A DNA stretch of 64,000 nt from Methanocella_A sp963769045. Its GTDB lineage: Archaea; Halobacteriota; Methanocellia; Methanocellales; Methanocellaceae. The stretch spans positions 224,153 to 288,152 of the forward strand of contig CAVYKK010000026.1 in assembly GCA_963769045.1 (NCBI GenBank), in the 5' to 3' direction. Numbering within the stretch: position 1 is the stretch's first letter; each line of letters opens with the position of its first letter. This document shows positions 8,691 to 19,041 of this stretch, one piece after another. The notes under the pieces are model-generated. The model saw only the letters and a program-made list of their open reading frames with translations, did no database searches and was not told where the DNA came from. Made by a program: the position numbers and the translations under genes.

Positions 8691-11600
8691 TCACTCACTG
8701 TTAAGCCGCTGCGACAGGCGGGGGATCATCTCGCGATACCGGCTGTCCAGCGAGTACAAAGGCCGCTCGCCCTGGCCTGTGCCCTTAACCGTTATACCCT
8801 TTGCGCACAGCTCTTTCAGCATCTTGCTGACGGCGCTGTCAGGCTGGCCCAGCCGCTGGCTGAGCTCGACGTTAGTCGCTGCCGGGATGTCCATGAGAGC
8901 GTCGATCATCCTGCGGTAAGCCTCGCGGCGCATGATCGCAATGACGAGTTGCTCCTCTTTGCTATAAAAATTAGAATTCGGGAAGTACCGGACGAACTTC
9001 CCATCGTTGAATACCGTAATCTTATGGTTCATGCCCAGGATGAAGACATGGTACCTCACGGTGCCCATGTTCATCTTCATGCCACGCGACAGTTCATATA
9101 GCGTCAGGCCCGGATGCTCCCGGACGTATGCCAACACGAGGTTCCGGTTTTCGTTCTTGTCTATCCGCGATCTCGCCCTGGCGACCGTGCCGAACATGAA
9201 AAACTTAGCGAATATCGCGATGGCGCCGAGCAGGGCAATGCCTGCCACCACACCGACCGCCGCCGTCCCCATCGATATTCCGCCATTGGCCCCGCCGAAG
9301 ATGACCGTGCTGTTGTTGACGGCTATCGCGGTAGCAAGCGTTCCCGACTCTGTCCGGACGAGCGGCTGCCCATCAGGGCTGAAGGCATATACGCCGCTGG
9401 CGTAGACCGCCCTCGACTTCCCTATTGTGACGGGGTAGTCGTACTTGAGCGCCCGGAGAGCGACGTATACTGCTTCGGTGCCGGGGGTGACGTCGACAAA
9501 CTCCCATGTCCTCACGCCGGTCCCTGATATGCATTCGAACTTGTTTCTCCCCAGGGCATAATCGGCATTCTCTCCGGGGTCACTAAAGGTGTGGTCGATG
9601 AACCCGCAAATGTAGCTGGCGTTAGCCTCGTCGACGACCGTCGTGGTTTTCACGCCCGGCTCGACCCGATAGGACCAGAGATAGGTGGCGTTCCGGATGT
9701 CGTACGCTCTGACGATGACATAGGGCAGGTTCTCCAGGGGCAATTCATCGTCGAAGCCTTTGATCTCCGTATCGTAAATCACGCCGTTAAGGGCGGCCGG
9801 ATGGTTCATACCATCATAGCGATACGTGTAGTCCCGGGGGCCGATCGTGGTTCTGCCTTCGTCACTAATCACGTATAGTTTTTCGGGGTTCGCCGCCTGG
9901 CCTGAGACGCCGAAGTACCCCATGTAAACATTCCCGTCTGAATCCAGCGGCATCAGGAAGAACAGCCCGTAGTACCCGTCGCCAAAGCGTTTGGACCAGA
10001 TTTCGTTGCCGTCCGTGTCGAGAGCGATAATACCGTCTTTCACGGGCACGTACAGCGTGCCGTCCTGGTAGAGGGGCAATGCACTAGATTTCGCCCTGAT
10101 CTCTTCCGCTATGTATTGCCGGCGTAGATTTTCGCCCATGTCCTTGTGCCAGAGCATGGCACCGTCGGGGCCGTATGCCTCGACGATCGACGACGGCAGC
10201 CGGTAGTCCGAATAGTCGTTTCCAGCCGCTTCCATGTACTTCTTAATCGTACGCGTGACGTACAGGTTGCCTGCCTCGTCGATCGAGGCCGGGTCCGATA
10301 TGTCCGACACGGTGAAGAGGACGCGGCCGTCCTTGTCTATTACCGTCTCGTTGTAGTCGTGGAACAGGTAGATCAGGTCGCCGATGGCCCGCACAGTGGT
10401 CGAGTCCAGGTACTCCCTGTCCGTTGCCAGTGGCAACGTCCAGGCGATCCGGCCATCGGGCGCAATGGCCATCAAGGCCCAGACTAGTCCTGTCGGTGGC
10501 GATAGTTTTGTCATACCAGTTGTCGAGGCACGGATACGGCTGTGACGGCGTGAGGTAAAGGTAAAGGTACCCGTCGGCCGTATCGTATATCGCCCGGGAC
10601 ATGACGTGTTGCAGGATCGCCGTGCTTTCGTAATTGAACGACGGCCTCCAGAAATTTTCGTTGATTTTCCACTGCGGCGGTATGTCGACGCTCCACAATA
10701 GATCGCCGTCAGCTTTCAGGCGGTAGACCGAGCGATCACCCAAAGCGTAAAGGCCCCCGGTATCGTCGAGGATCAGGTGCCTGATCGTTTCGTTGATCGC
10801 CGGTGCCAGGCTTTGCGATGTGACGGTCGCATTCCCGAATACGGCATCGCTGCCATCAGCTGCCGGCTGTGCCTGCGACGGCAGTGGCGTGGTGACCGGT
10901 ACAGGGGGTAAGTCCGCCACAGGGGAACCGATGATGATCTGCCGAAGCATCGTACCGCTTCCGTCCCGGGGTACGGCCTCGCTGCTCTGCGGCAGTCCCC
11001 AGGTCCATACCGTGCCGTCGTCCTTTAGCGCAATGCCCGGCGTTGCGAAGGCCGATATAGCAGTTATGTGATCCAATCCGGCCACTTCCAGGGGGTCCGT
11101 CGTTTTAAAGAACGAATAGACGCCGTTGCCAAGGCTACCCCGATCGTTGCTACCCCATGCCCAGACGGTCCCGTCGTTCTTCAATGCCAGCCCACAGGAG
11201 CTGCCTGCGGAGATTGCAATCACATCGGTCAGCCCGCCTACCCATACCGGGGTCATCTGCTCGTTCGTCAGGGTGTAGTTGCCCAGCTGGAAGGCATCGT
11301 TCTCGCCCCAGCCCCATACGGTGCCGTCTTCCTTCAGCGCCAGCGTGTACCCGGAGTTGCTACAGGAGACCGCGGTGACACCGGCGATGGGCACCCGGGT
11401 GAATTCCGGTTGGAACGGGGGATGCTCACTGCCCTCGCAGCAGCCCGTCCCGTTATCGCCGTAGCCGGCCGTCCAGACAGTCCCGTCGTCCTTGAGTACC
11501 ACAGTATATCCCGCCCCGCAGGCGATCTGCCGTACGTCGGCGATCGGGATCCGGACCGGCGGATATGCATAATTGCCGCTCTCGCCGTTCCCGAACGCCC

Positions 11601-12090
11601 CGAAATAGTTATTGCCCCATGCCCAGACGCTCCCGTTGCCATCGACGGCGAGGGCGTGCGCCGTACCCGCTGAAACGTGCCTGATGTCCTTCAGGCCCGG
11701 GACCTGTCGCGGCTTCAGGACAGACTCGCCGTCACGGCTGGACGATATAAAGCCCCACTCCCAGACCGTGCCGTCAGCCTTCAGGACGATCGTATGCCCT
11801 CCTGATGTGACCGCTTCGATGACATTATCAATCCCGGACATGACAGGAGCCGTAACCTGTCCTAGACGGGGCAACCTGATCGTACCGTCGCCGGCCTGCC
11901 CGTACTGGTTATCGCCCCAAACCCAGACAGTCCCGTTGTCGAGTAAAGCGGTATAAGTGCCATAGCAGCCTGAGCTGATGGCGATCGCCCCTGGCTGTGC
12001 AGCGGCCTGATTGGCCAGTGCGGGTAATGCTGTAGCTATCAGAAGGCCGAAAATCAGCAGAGTCAGTAACGTTATTGTTTTATGTCTCAT
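8691..12090 (-). CDS. Membrane-tethered regulator R2: RCC1 + PQQ-like propellers, TM, tandem winged helix (frame break)
   Basis: Two overlapping frames join near 10488: ...IATDRTS continues as LVWALMAIAPDGRIAW, exactly as in R3 (LEWAVVAIAPDGKIAW). The rebuilt protein is ~1130 residues: a signal peptide (TLLTLLIFGLLIATALPALA), about seven RCC1 repeats with the signature LKNDGTVWAWG (residues ~30-380), a PQQ-like region (~430-930), one TM, FGTVARARSRIDKNENR, and two winged-helix domains. HPGLTLYELSRGMKMNMGTVRYHVFIL begins the first and AATNVELSQRLGQPDSAVSKMLKEL the second. A cleaved signal peptide plus one TM again puts the repeats outside and the DNA-binding part inside. Closest relative in the window is R3. 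Confidence 0.8.
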
Positions 12091-12157
12091 TATTGCGCCC
12101 CTTACATTCGGAGCCCATGATAGCTACCATTGCTCATCAACAGCTAAATGGCGAGGA

Positions 12158-12180
12158 GGATATAAGTAGCTTCTATCACA
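12158..12180 (-). promoter_or_regulatory. Promoter of R2 with shared motif
   Basis: Reverse strand GTGATAGAAGCTACTTATAT. It is almost the same as the R3 promoter at 15846-15868 (two differences across 21 bases) and lies about 70 bases from the start codon. Confidence 0.6.
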
Positions 12181-12275
12181 ATCGTATAGGGTTTTATTGA
12201 CTTTTATACAGATTGCGGTAAAAATGCCTGAACAGCTATCAGCATTTCCGCCTTTAACGAGGGTAAAAATGGCGG

Positions 12276-15200
12276 CTACGCTCTGAAGGCCAGCCGCTGC
12301 GACAGGCTGACGATCAGGTTCCGGTACCGGCTTTCGATGGTATAAACAAGCCTGCCGTCAGACGAGCTTTCTTTAATCGTAACGCCCTTCGTCGTCAGCT
12401 CTTTCAGGTACCGGTTCGTGATGCTGTCCGGCACGTCGAGCGCCCTGGAAATCTCTGCATTCGTCATTTCCGACTGATCGACGAGCGTCTGCAGCACCCT
12501 CCCCATTGACTCCCGGCGCATCAGCGTGATGATAAGCTGCTCCTCCTTGCTGTACCGGCCGGAATTAGGGAAATAGCGCACGAACTTCGTGTCGTCCTGG
12601 AAGGTCACGATGCGGTGGTTGATGCCCAGGATCAGCAGGTGGTACCGGAGCGTCCCGTGGTTCAATCCCAGGCCGCGGACGATCTCATAAGACGTCAGCC
12701 CGGGATGTTGCATAATGTATTGCATGACGGCCGTCCGGTTGGCGTTCTTGTCCAGCCGGCCCCGGGCCCTGGCCACGGTGCCGGCGAAAAAGAACTTGGC
12801 AGCCAGGGCCAGGGCGGCCAGCAACGCAATGCCACCCGCAGCCCCGACAGCCATCGTTCCCAGCTTCCCGTCGCCGGACAGGTAATAGGCCGTGCTGTTG
12901 TTGACGGCCATCGACCTCACGAAACTATCTCCAGGGGGATTATAGATGACTTCGCCGTCCCTGCCGATCGAGTAAACGTCACCGACGTACGTGCATATCG
13001 TCCGGTTCAAGACCACCGGGGACTCGTAGGCGACGCTCCGGAAGTTCACGTAGACTGCATCGTCTGTCGGGTAAACGTCTATCTGCTCCATATGGTTGAC
13101 GTATCTCGGACGGTAATCTGTATCGGCCGGGAGCGATATTACAACGTGCGACAGCCCCTCCTCAAAGTTTATGGGCCAGATCAGGCCGCGAAGGATGCGG
13201 TCGTCGACGGTCGCGTTGTGGCGCCGGTCAACCGGCAACTTATATGCCCAGAGCGTCGTGTCGTTCAGGACATCATACGCCGAAATGACAAATGTGTCTA
13301 GGTCGTCAAGGGTCCTCAGCTCGCCCTCCAGTTTCACATCGGCACGCGCCACCGTGTAGACGATGCCGTCCCTAGCACCGGGGTGAACAACACCGTCGTT
13401 CATCGTGTACAGTTTACCGGCTGACGATATCTTCTGCCCATCGGCGCTGATGACGAATATATTGTTGTACATGTACGTGTCGGTGTAGTTTGTAACCCTC
13501 AAGTATATGTTGCCCCGCGAATCGACCGGCATCAGCTCGAACAGGATGCAACTGTCCCCGCCGACCCGTTTCGTCCACAGCTCGTTACCCCTGGTATCCA
13601 TCGCTTTGACGCCCTTCTTTACGGGCAGTAACAGGGTACTATTCGCGTATATCGGTAGCGTACCGTACTCCTGCCGGGCCGCATCGTCATAGTACTGGCG
13701 AGCGACGGGCTCTCCGACGTCTTTGCTCCACATGAGGGTGCCGTTCGGGAAGTATGCCTCGACGACGCTGCCCGGGGTCCGATAGTCGAGGTAACTCAGT
13801 ACGGCTCCATTCTCGACCCTGTCCCTGAACCATGCCCTGCCGATCGCCCGCGTCACGTACACGCATCCGTTTTCGTCGATGGCTGCCGGGTCCGAGACAT
13901 TGGGGATCACGAATAGCACCTTGCTGTTGCGGTCGATGACGGTCTCGTTATAATCATGGAAAACGTATATCCGATCCCCGATCGCCCTGATCGTCGTATC
14001 GTCGTAGCAGTACGCATCTGTCGTCAGCGGCAGCGTCCAGGCGATTTTGCCGTCCGGCGCTATGGCTACGACTGCCCACTCAAGGCTTTTATCCGTACTG
14101 TTCCAGCCGTGCCCGGTTTCCTGATAGCCGTTAACGTCGAAGGAGGATTGTTTGCCCGGAGTGACGTACAGGTACAGGTAGCCGTTACCCGTCGCGTACA
14201 CGGGCTCGGACCGGCCTGGCATGAAGCCGCCTCCAGTAAGCCCAATGACGGTCGGCCGGTACCATACGTTGCAGACGCCCCATTTCTCCGGTATAGACAC
14301 GCTCCAATTGAACATGCCATCAGTGATCTGGCTGATGTTATTGCCATCGAAGACATAGAGCCTGTCGCCGTCACCGTAAGCGAGATATGCCGCGGGATTG
14401 ACAGTTTCGAGCGTCCATTTCTTGTCTGCCAGCGAGCTGTTTATGATCTCGATCTCGGGCGCATCGGGGGCTGGCTGTTCGATCTTCACCGTAAACGGGT
14501 CGAAGATCGTAATTGCCTCGGACAATTCCGCCAGCGCGCCGAGGCACACTTGTACCGGTACAGAGCTGATCCAGGTGCTCGTGCCCGGCCCGGTCGGCGG
14601 CCTCATGTCGTCGGCCTGGCCGATGCCCATCTGACCTTCCGAGCCTCTGCCCCATGCCCAAAGCGATCCATCGTTCCTTATGGCGAGACAGTAAGAATTG
14701 CCTGCGGATATTCGAGTGACACCTTTTATCCCGACAACCCTGACCGGGTCCATCACGGGAGGCATGTGAGCGACACCATTGCCTAACTCGCCGTCAGTAT
14801 CGCTACCCCATGCCCACACGCTGCCGTCGCTTCTGATTGCGTAAGAATTGGAATACCCTGCCGCAATTGCAACCGCGTCGGAGAACTCTTCCACTTTGAC
14901 CGGGGCCACCTGGACGTAATCCCCCAAAGTGCCAAGCTGGTAGTTCCAGTTGGCGCCCCAGCCCCAGACGGTGCCACCGTCTTTCAACACAAGTGTGTGG
15001 CTGTAGCCGCATGCGACGGCGGTCACATTATCGATGGCTACCCGGGTGGGCAACGATTTAGCCTCGTGGGTGTAATCGCCGAGAAAGTCCCGTTCGCCCC
15101 GGTCGTCGCCCCAGGCCCACACAGTTCCGTCGGCTTTGAGGGCTACGGAAAAGAACGTCCCCGCATCGATTGCCACTACGGAGGAGATGTTGACCTTGAC

Positions 15201-15782
15201 CGGCTCAAGCACTTTAATCGTATCGCGACGGATGCCGTCCTGTTCCAGCGGGCTGATCGCCCCGGTGCCGAGTTCGCCATAAACGCCCCTGCCCCACGAC
15301 CACACCGTACCGTCACTCTTCAGCGCCAGGCTGTGGCCTCCCCCGGCCGCAACGGCTACGACATCAGTCAGCCCTTTCACCTGTACAGGCACAACGCTCG
15401 AGTCGGTAGTGCCGTCCCCGAGGTTACCGTACGTGTTCTTCCCCCAGGCCCATACGGTGCCGTCGTTTTTCAGCGCCAATACATAGCCGAGGCCCGCGCT
15501 GACTGCTTTTATGTTATCGATCGGCAACTGTACGGGTGTGTAGACATACCTGCCATCAGTAACACCTAAAACTCCAACTAAATTGTCTCCCCATCCATCT
15601 AAATTGTCTCCCCAGCCAAAGACCGTACCGTTGTCATATACGGCTATCGCATAAAAGCCGCCTGCATCGTAGGCAACGATGCCTGACAATTCAGCCATGC
15701 AGGGCGTCGATGCGACGAACAGCATACCGATGAACAGGAACAGAAAGGCCCCTGCGATTTTTACCTGTGATCTAATTCTCAT
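12276..15782 (-). CDS. Membrane-tethered regulator R3: RCC1 + PQQ-like propellers, TM, tandem winged helix
   Basis: An intact 1168-residue paralogue of R2 and the best template for the whole family. It has a signal peptide (residues 1-30) and about seven RCC1-type units between ~30 and ~420, each with a core like LKSDGTVWSWG or IRNDGSLWAWG. A PQQ-like region follows (~450-980; units such as GCVYVTRA and STLLLPVKKGVKAMDTRGNELW), then a TM (AAGGIALLAALALAAKFFFA) and GTVARARGRLDKNANR. Winged helix 1 is HPGLTSYEIVRGLGLNHGTLRYHLLIL and winged helix 2 starts EMTNAEISRALDVPDSITNRYLKEL. RCC1 repeats fold as a seven-bladed propeller, so the outside part probably has two propellers. Ligand and targets are unknown. 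The gap to R2 (185 bases) holds only the R2 promoter. Confidence 0.87.
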   Translation of the reverse strand: MRIRSQVKIAGAFLFLFIGMLFVASTPCMAELSGIVAYDAGGFYAIAVYDNGTVFGWGDNLDGWGDNLVGVLGVTDGRYVYTPVQLPIDNIKAVSAGLGYVLALKNDGTVWAWGKNTYGNLGDGTTDSSVVPVQVKGLTDVVAVAAGGGHSLALKSDGTVWSWGRGVYGELGTGAISPLEQDGIRRDTIKVLEPVKVNISSVVAIDAGTFFSVALKADGTVWAWGDDRGERDFLGDYTHEAKSLPTRVAIDNVTAVACGYSHTLVLKDGGTVWGWGANWNYQLGTLGDYVQVAPVKVEEFSDAVAIAAGYSNSYAIRSDGSVWAWGSDTDGELGNGVAHMPPVMDPVRVVGIKGVTRISAGNSYCLAIRNDGSLWAWGRGSEGQMGIGQADDMRPPTGPGTSTWISSVPVQVCLGALAELSEAITIFDPFTVKIEQPAPDAPEIEIINSSLADKKWTLETVNPAAYLAYGDGDRLYVFDGNNISQITDGMFNWSVSIPEKWGVCNVWYRPTVIGLTGGGFMPGRSEPVYATGNGYLYLYVTPGKQSSFDVNGYQETGHGWNSTDKSLEWAVVAIAPDGKIAWTLPLTTDAYCYDDTTIRAIGDRIYVFHDYNETVIDRNSKVLFVIPNVSDPAAIDENGCVYVTRAIGRAWFRDRVENGAVLSYLDYRTPGSVVEAYFPNGTLMWSKDVGEPVARQYYDDAARQEYGTLPIYANSTLLLPVKKGVKAMDTRGNELWTKRVGGDSCILFELMPVDSRGNIYLRVTNYTDTYMYNNIFVISADGQKISSAGKLYTMNDGVVHPGARDGIVYTVARADVKLEGELRTLDDLDTFVISAYDVLNDTTLWAYKLPVDRRHNATVDDRILRGLIWPINFEEGLSHVVISLPADTDYRPRYVNHMEQIDVYPTDDAVYVNFRSVAYESPVVLNRTICTYVGDVYSIGRDGEVIYNPPGDSFVRSMAVNNSTAYYLSGDGKLGTMAVGAAGGIALLAALALAAKFFFAGTVARARGRLDKNANRTAVMQYIMQHPGLTSYEIVRGLGLNHGTLRYHLLILGINHRIVTFQDDTKFVRYFPNSGRYSKEEQLIITLMRRESMGRVLQTLVDQSEMTNAEISRALDVPDSITNRYLKELTTKGVTIKESSSDGRLVYTIESRYRNLIVSLSQRLAFRA

Positions 15783-15845
15783 GCTCCCGCTCCCTCGCTA
15801 TCCCATATAGCGATTATCGTATCCTTGCTTAAGCATTGAGTAGCG

Positions 15846-15868
15846 GGATATAAGAAGCTTTTATCACA
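15846..15868 (-). promoter_or_regulatory. Promoter of R3 with shared motif
   Basis: Reverse strand GTGATAAAAGCTTCTTATAT, near-identical to the R2 promoter, 64 bases upstream of the R3 ATG. Confidence 0.6.
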
Positions 15869-15936
15869 TGGTGATCGGACTGCATGGGAGGCGATAAAAT
15901 AGCGGCATATCTGCAAAGGCATGTGCGACAATAATG

Positions 15937-15969
15937 AAAAGAAAACAAAATGCGGGCAATATTTGCCCG
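15937..15969 (-). terminator. Hairpin and T-rich tract after the gene at 15985
   Basis: Reverse strand: stem GGGCAAA / complementary ATTGCCC, then GCATTTTGTTTTCTTTTC. It lies 16 bases past the stop of the 15985-16611 gene, as expected for a transcript end. Confidence 0.55.
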
Positions 15970-15984
15970 GCAATCGACTTACGA

Positions 15985-16611
15985 TTACGTCGGCGCCACC
16001 GCGAGCTGCTGCATCAGATCGCCGTTCCTGAGTACCATGATTGTCATAGGTTTCCCCTGTGGTATCCCCAGATTCGCTGTGTTGATGTCTGCCACAATGC
16101 TCTCATCGTACTCGAGCATGGTATCATTGTCAGTAGAGCCTTCCGGTTTAGCCCAGTCCATAGGCCTTATGGTCCAGACCTTATCATACGTTCTGCCGTC
16201 ACAGAGGATACTTATGGTGAGTTTACTTGCTTCCACGTAGGCCGCGCCTGGATTCAGCGAGAACATAACCCGGCTCTCTCCGGTAGACCCTTTCAGGTAG
16301 GCGCTCATGCGGAACGGGCCGTTGTCGCCATAGACCAGCCCGGAAGTGGGCGCAGGCGATGGCGTAGCAGTCGGCTCGGGCGTTGCAGTCGGAGTATCCG
16401 CAGGCTCCGGCGTGACGCTCGGCACGGGCGTTGCTTCGCCCGGCGTGCCTTTGCTCAGGACGCTGAAAGCGATGGAGGCGAGGATTATCAGAATCAATAT
16501 TCCCAGTCCTATGGCGATACCTATAAGCAGTATTTTTTTACGGTCGGGCCCTTTCACGCCGGAAAGGCCGGGGCCATGACCTGCGGGACGACTCGACAGT
16601 GGCTTACTCAT
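15985..16611 (-). CDS. Single-TM protein A1 with Pro/Thr linker and archaellin-like C-terminal region
   Basis: 208 residues. A basic N-terminus (GPDRKKI) is followed by a TM (LLIGIAIGLGILILIILASI), then a ~40-residue linker of TP/AT/EP repeats (a likely O-glycosylated stalk). The C-terminal ~120-residue domain contains VMFSLNPGAAYVEASKLTI, then TMLEYDESIVADI, then GIPQGKPMTIMVLRNG. This order (beta strand with P-x-A, charged LE..E, late TI.V...G) resembles the beta domain of archaellins and archaeal type IV pilins, but the N-terminus is not a clear class III signal. The paralogue at 24065 shares the layout and a 21-base identical upstream segment. Function unknown; placement within the receptor array suggests a link. 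Confidence 0.65.
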   Translation of the reverse strand: MSKPLSSRPAGHGPGLSGVKGPDRKKILLIGIAIGLGILILIILASIAFSVLSKGTPGEATPVPSVTPEPADTPTATPEPTATPSPAPTSGLVYGDNGPFRMSAYLKGSTGESRVMFSLNPGAAYVEASKLTISILCDGRTYDKVWTIRPMDWAKPEGSTDNDTMLEYDESIVADINTANLGIPQGKPMTIMVLRNGDLMQQLAVAPT

Positions 16612-16633
16612 GCTTGTTAGAATGTCATTCCTG

Positions 16634-16662
16634 TTTTAAGCCTTTCTCTCATGAAATGTTAA
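16634..16662 (-). promoter_or_regulatory. Upstream element of A1
   Basis: Reverse strand TTAACATTTCATGAGAGAAA, then GGCTTAAAAC. Bases 16642-16662 are identical to 24700-24720 upstream of A2. The TGAGAGAAA core also occurs directly before the R4 TATA box (21459-21480). Confidence 0.5.
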
Positions 16663-16695
16663 CTATGGCCCGGCCCCGGCGCATCATAAAATTGA

Positions 16696-17781
16696 TCAGC
16701 TACGCCGGGCCCTGCGGAGGCAAAGGATAATCCCGGTAAGGGCGAGGACAGTGAACACTATTGCGGCCGTGAAGCCCGGTATACTCTGCGGTGGCATAAT
16801 CTGATCCCTGAGGGACTGATTTGCAGGCTTACTATCGACTGTGAGAACACTGTCCCACAGGACGCCTTTTCCGGCAATGTTTTCGCTATCGTTCGCCCCG
16901 AATCGGTATTTATTGCTGTCAAACCAGACGATACGCTGACCCAACATATCGCTGATGAAAACCCGGCCATTCCCATCAGTGGCAATACTGCCCGGGGTTA
17001 CGAACCGTTCAGGGCCACAGCCTTCCCAGGTCGCGATGACGGTACCGTTATCCGTCATCTTGTAGACACATGGATTAGACCGTTCGGATACATACAAGTA
17101 CCCGTCGTCCCCGGCCGCTATGTCCATCAGTCTCAGAGTCCGGTTTTTACCTGTTGCATTCGGGACCAACTCGCCGCGCCCGCCATCCGGGAATATCGCC
17201 CCGATATGGCTGCTGCCGTCGGTGATATAGATAGTGCCGTTATCGCTGATCGACATTTTGAACGTTCGGTTCAAAGGCACGGCAGGGCTGCCCTTGATTT
17301 CATACAGTATCCTGCCGTCAGGGCTTAACTTCAGGATTTTACCGGTGACATTGAGGTCGGGATATTCCGGATGGCCGGTATTGCTGACGTATAAGTTCCC
17401 TTCACGATCGATCGCCATATATATGATAGTACGCTCGGGATTGTCCTCATGCCATACTACGCTGAGACTGCCATTCTGTTCCCGACGTTCGATGTACTGT
17501 TGCCATATGTTTAATATGTAGAGGATGCCGTCGCTGCCGATGGCCACGTCAGTGCGCCTGTCCGGGAGGTACGACTTGATCTCCCTGCCGTCGAGAGCAT
17601 AGACATAAACGCCTTCCGGTGTCGCACTGCCAACTTCCATAATCACGTATACGTTGTCGCTGCCGTCGACCGCAATATCCGCCATGCTGAAGCGCGGGAT
17701 GTCCGCGAGGGACGGCAGAGAAAAAAGAGCGACACCCATCGCCATAAGCGCCAGTATTATAACTCCGTCGGACTTCTTCAT
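16696..17781 (-). CDS. NHL-repeat surface protein N2, C-terminal TM
   Basis: 361 residues: N-terminal signal sequence (VIILALMAMGVALFSLPSLA), about six NHL-type units (DGSDNVYVIMEVG, GNLYVSNTG, GYLYVSERSN, GRVFISDMLGQRIVWF), the family end-piece NIAGKGVLWDSVL, and a C-terminal TM (AIVFTVLALTGIILCL) followed by basic RRARRS. This predicts an extracellular six-bladed propeller anchored in the membrane. It has the same length as N3, its next-door paralogue, and shares the RIVWFDSNKYRFG motif with it. No catalytic residues recognised; NHL propellers usually bind protein or polymer ligands. Confidence 0.75.
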   Translation of the reverse strand: MKKSDGVIILALMAMGVALFSLPSLADIPRFSMADIAVDGSDNVYVIMEVGSATPEGVYVYALDGREIKSYLPDRRTDVAIGSDGILYILNIWQQYIERREQNGSLSVVWHEDNPERTIIYMAIDREGNLYVSNTGHPEYPDLNVTGKILKLSPDGRILYEIKGSPAVPLNRTFKMSISDNGTIYITDGSSHIGAIFPDGGRGELVPNATGKNRTLRLMDIAAGDDGYLYVSERSNPCVYKMTDNGTVIATWEGCGPERFVTPGSIATDGNGRVFISDMLGQRIVWFDSNKYRFGANDSENIAGKGVLWDSVLTVDSKPANQSLRDQIMPPQSIPGFTAAIVFTVLALTGIILCLRRARRS

Positions 17782-17894
17782 GATTTTTACCTCAACCCCG
17801 GGAAGATATGATCAAGATGTTTTATGACTCTTTTGGTTATTGATATCCAGGACATCCCCTGGGCAAGTACTGCCCGCAGGCTGCCGGAAAGCAA

Positions 17895-18980
17895 TCAATT
17901 ACCGCCTGCCTTCCGTAGATACAGGGCCAGGCATGCGAGGCTGACGCAGGCACAGGCGATGAGGCCTGTAAAGCCAGGCATTTCCGACTGGATTCCGGCA
18001 TCGAGCTTCATGAGCTGATTGGCGGTCGAATAATTGTCGCCCACAATAACGTTGTCCCACAGGAGGCCCCGGCCGGCAATGTTCTTTGTCGCGTACCTGT
18101 CGAACTGATATTTATTGCTGTCGAACCAGACGACCCGCTGGTTATCCCGGTCGCTGACGTATACCCGCCCGGCATCGTCCACGGCAAGGCTGTAGGCACT
18201 GGTGAACCGGTCGGGGCCGCAGCCATACCATTGTGCCACGAGGGTGCCGTCCCGGGCCAGCTTCTCGACGCGGCCGTTCGACTGCTCGCCGACGTACAGG
18301 TACCCGTCCCCGCCGATGACGACATCAGCCACCATGTTGAAAGTGTCATTATCCGGGGTAGTATGGATGATAATATTCCTGCCGCCGTCAGGGTAGATCA
18401 CTCTGAGGCTGCGGGTGCCGCCCGCAAGATACATCGTGCCATTGGCGCTAGCCGATACTCTCATCGGGCTGACGAACGGCATCGACGGGGTGCCCTTGAT
18501 GACATCCAACACAGTCCCGTTGATATTCAGCCTCATGATGCGGATGTCCGACACGCCATTAGAATAGTTAAAATCCGAAACATAGAGGTTTCCGTCAAGG
18601 CCGGTCCCGATACAGGCGATCGAATGATTCGGAAGGTCCTCGCGCCAGACTGTGCTGTAACTGCCGTTCTCTTCCAGCCGTACCACACGCTGGTCGGCTG
18701 CATTATAAACATATACATTGCCGTCGCCATCTGCCGCGATGTCGCCATACTCTCCGATTTGATGTGCCAGAATCGACTTGATTTTTCTGCCATCGGCTCC
18801 ATAGACGTAAATGCCTTCGTCGACGATGCTGCCCTGGCCTTGTACGATATAGAGATTGCCGCTGTCGTCGATCGCAATTTCCTCGGGGCTGTACAGAGGG
18901 ACATATTGCGCCATGGCCGACGATGCCAGAAACATAGCAGCCAGGACGACGGAAATCGCGAAAAGACAGGAAAACCTCAT
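17895..18980 (-). CDS. NHL-repeat surface protein N3, C-terminal TM
   Basis: 361 residues, paralogous to N2 over the full length. It has a signal sequence (FAISVVLAAMFLASSAMAQ), NHL units such as GNLYIVQGQG, GNVYVYNAADQRVVRL and GYLYVGEQSNGRVEKL, then RVVWFDSNKYQFD, NIAGRGLLWDNVI, and a C-terminal TM (LIACACVSLACLALYL) ending in RKAGGN. It probably arose by tandem duplication with N2, from which it is separated by 113 bases. The transcription unit may run from N3 into N2 and A1. Confidence 0.75.
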   Translation of the reverse strand: MRFSCLFAISVVLAAMFLASSAMAQYVPLYSPEEIAIDDSGNLYIVQGQGSIVDEGIYVYGADGRKIKSILAHQIGEYGDIAADGDGNVYVYNAADQRVVRLEENGSYSTVWREDLPNHSIACIGTGLDGNLYVSDFNYSNGVSDIRIMRLNINGTVLDVIKGTPSMPFVSPMRVSASANGTMYLAGGTRSLRVIYPDGGRNIIIHTTPDNDTFNMVADVVIGGDGYLYVGEQSNGRVEKLARDGTLVAQWYGCGPDRFTSAYSLAVDDAGRVYVSDRDNQRVVWFDSNKYQFDRYATKNIAGRGLLWDNVIVGDNYSTANQLMKLDAGIQSEMPGFTGLIACACVSLACLALYLRKAGGN

Positions 18981-18990
18981 AGCTCAACCT

Positions 18991-19035
18991 TGATATATAA
19001 TAGGCCCGGCACTCGGTATATTACTTTTCTCTTAC
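18991..19035 (-). promoter_or_regulatory. Promoter region of N3
   Basis: Reverse strand has GTAAGAGAAAAGTAATATAC (19015-19035), resembling the TGAGAGAAA-TATA layout of the array, and closer to the gene a second AT box CCTATTATATATCA. Which one is used cannot be told from sequence. Confidence 0.4.
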
Positions 19036-19041
19036 TATTGC

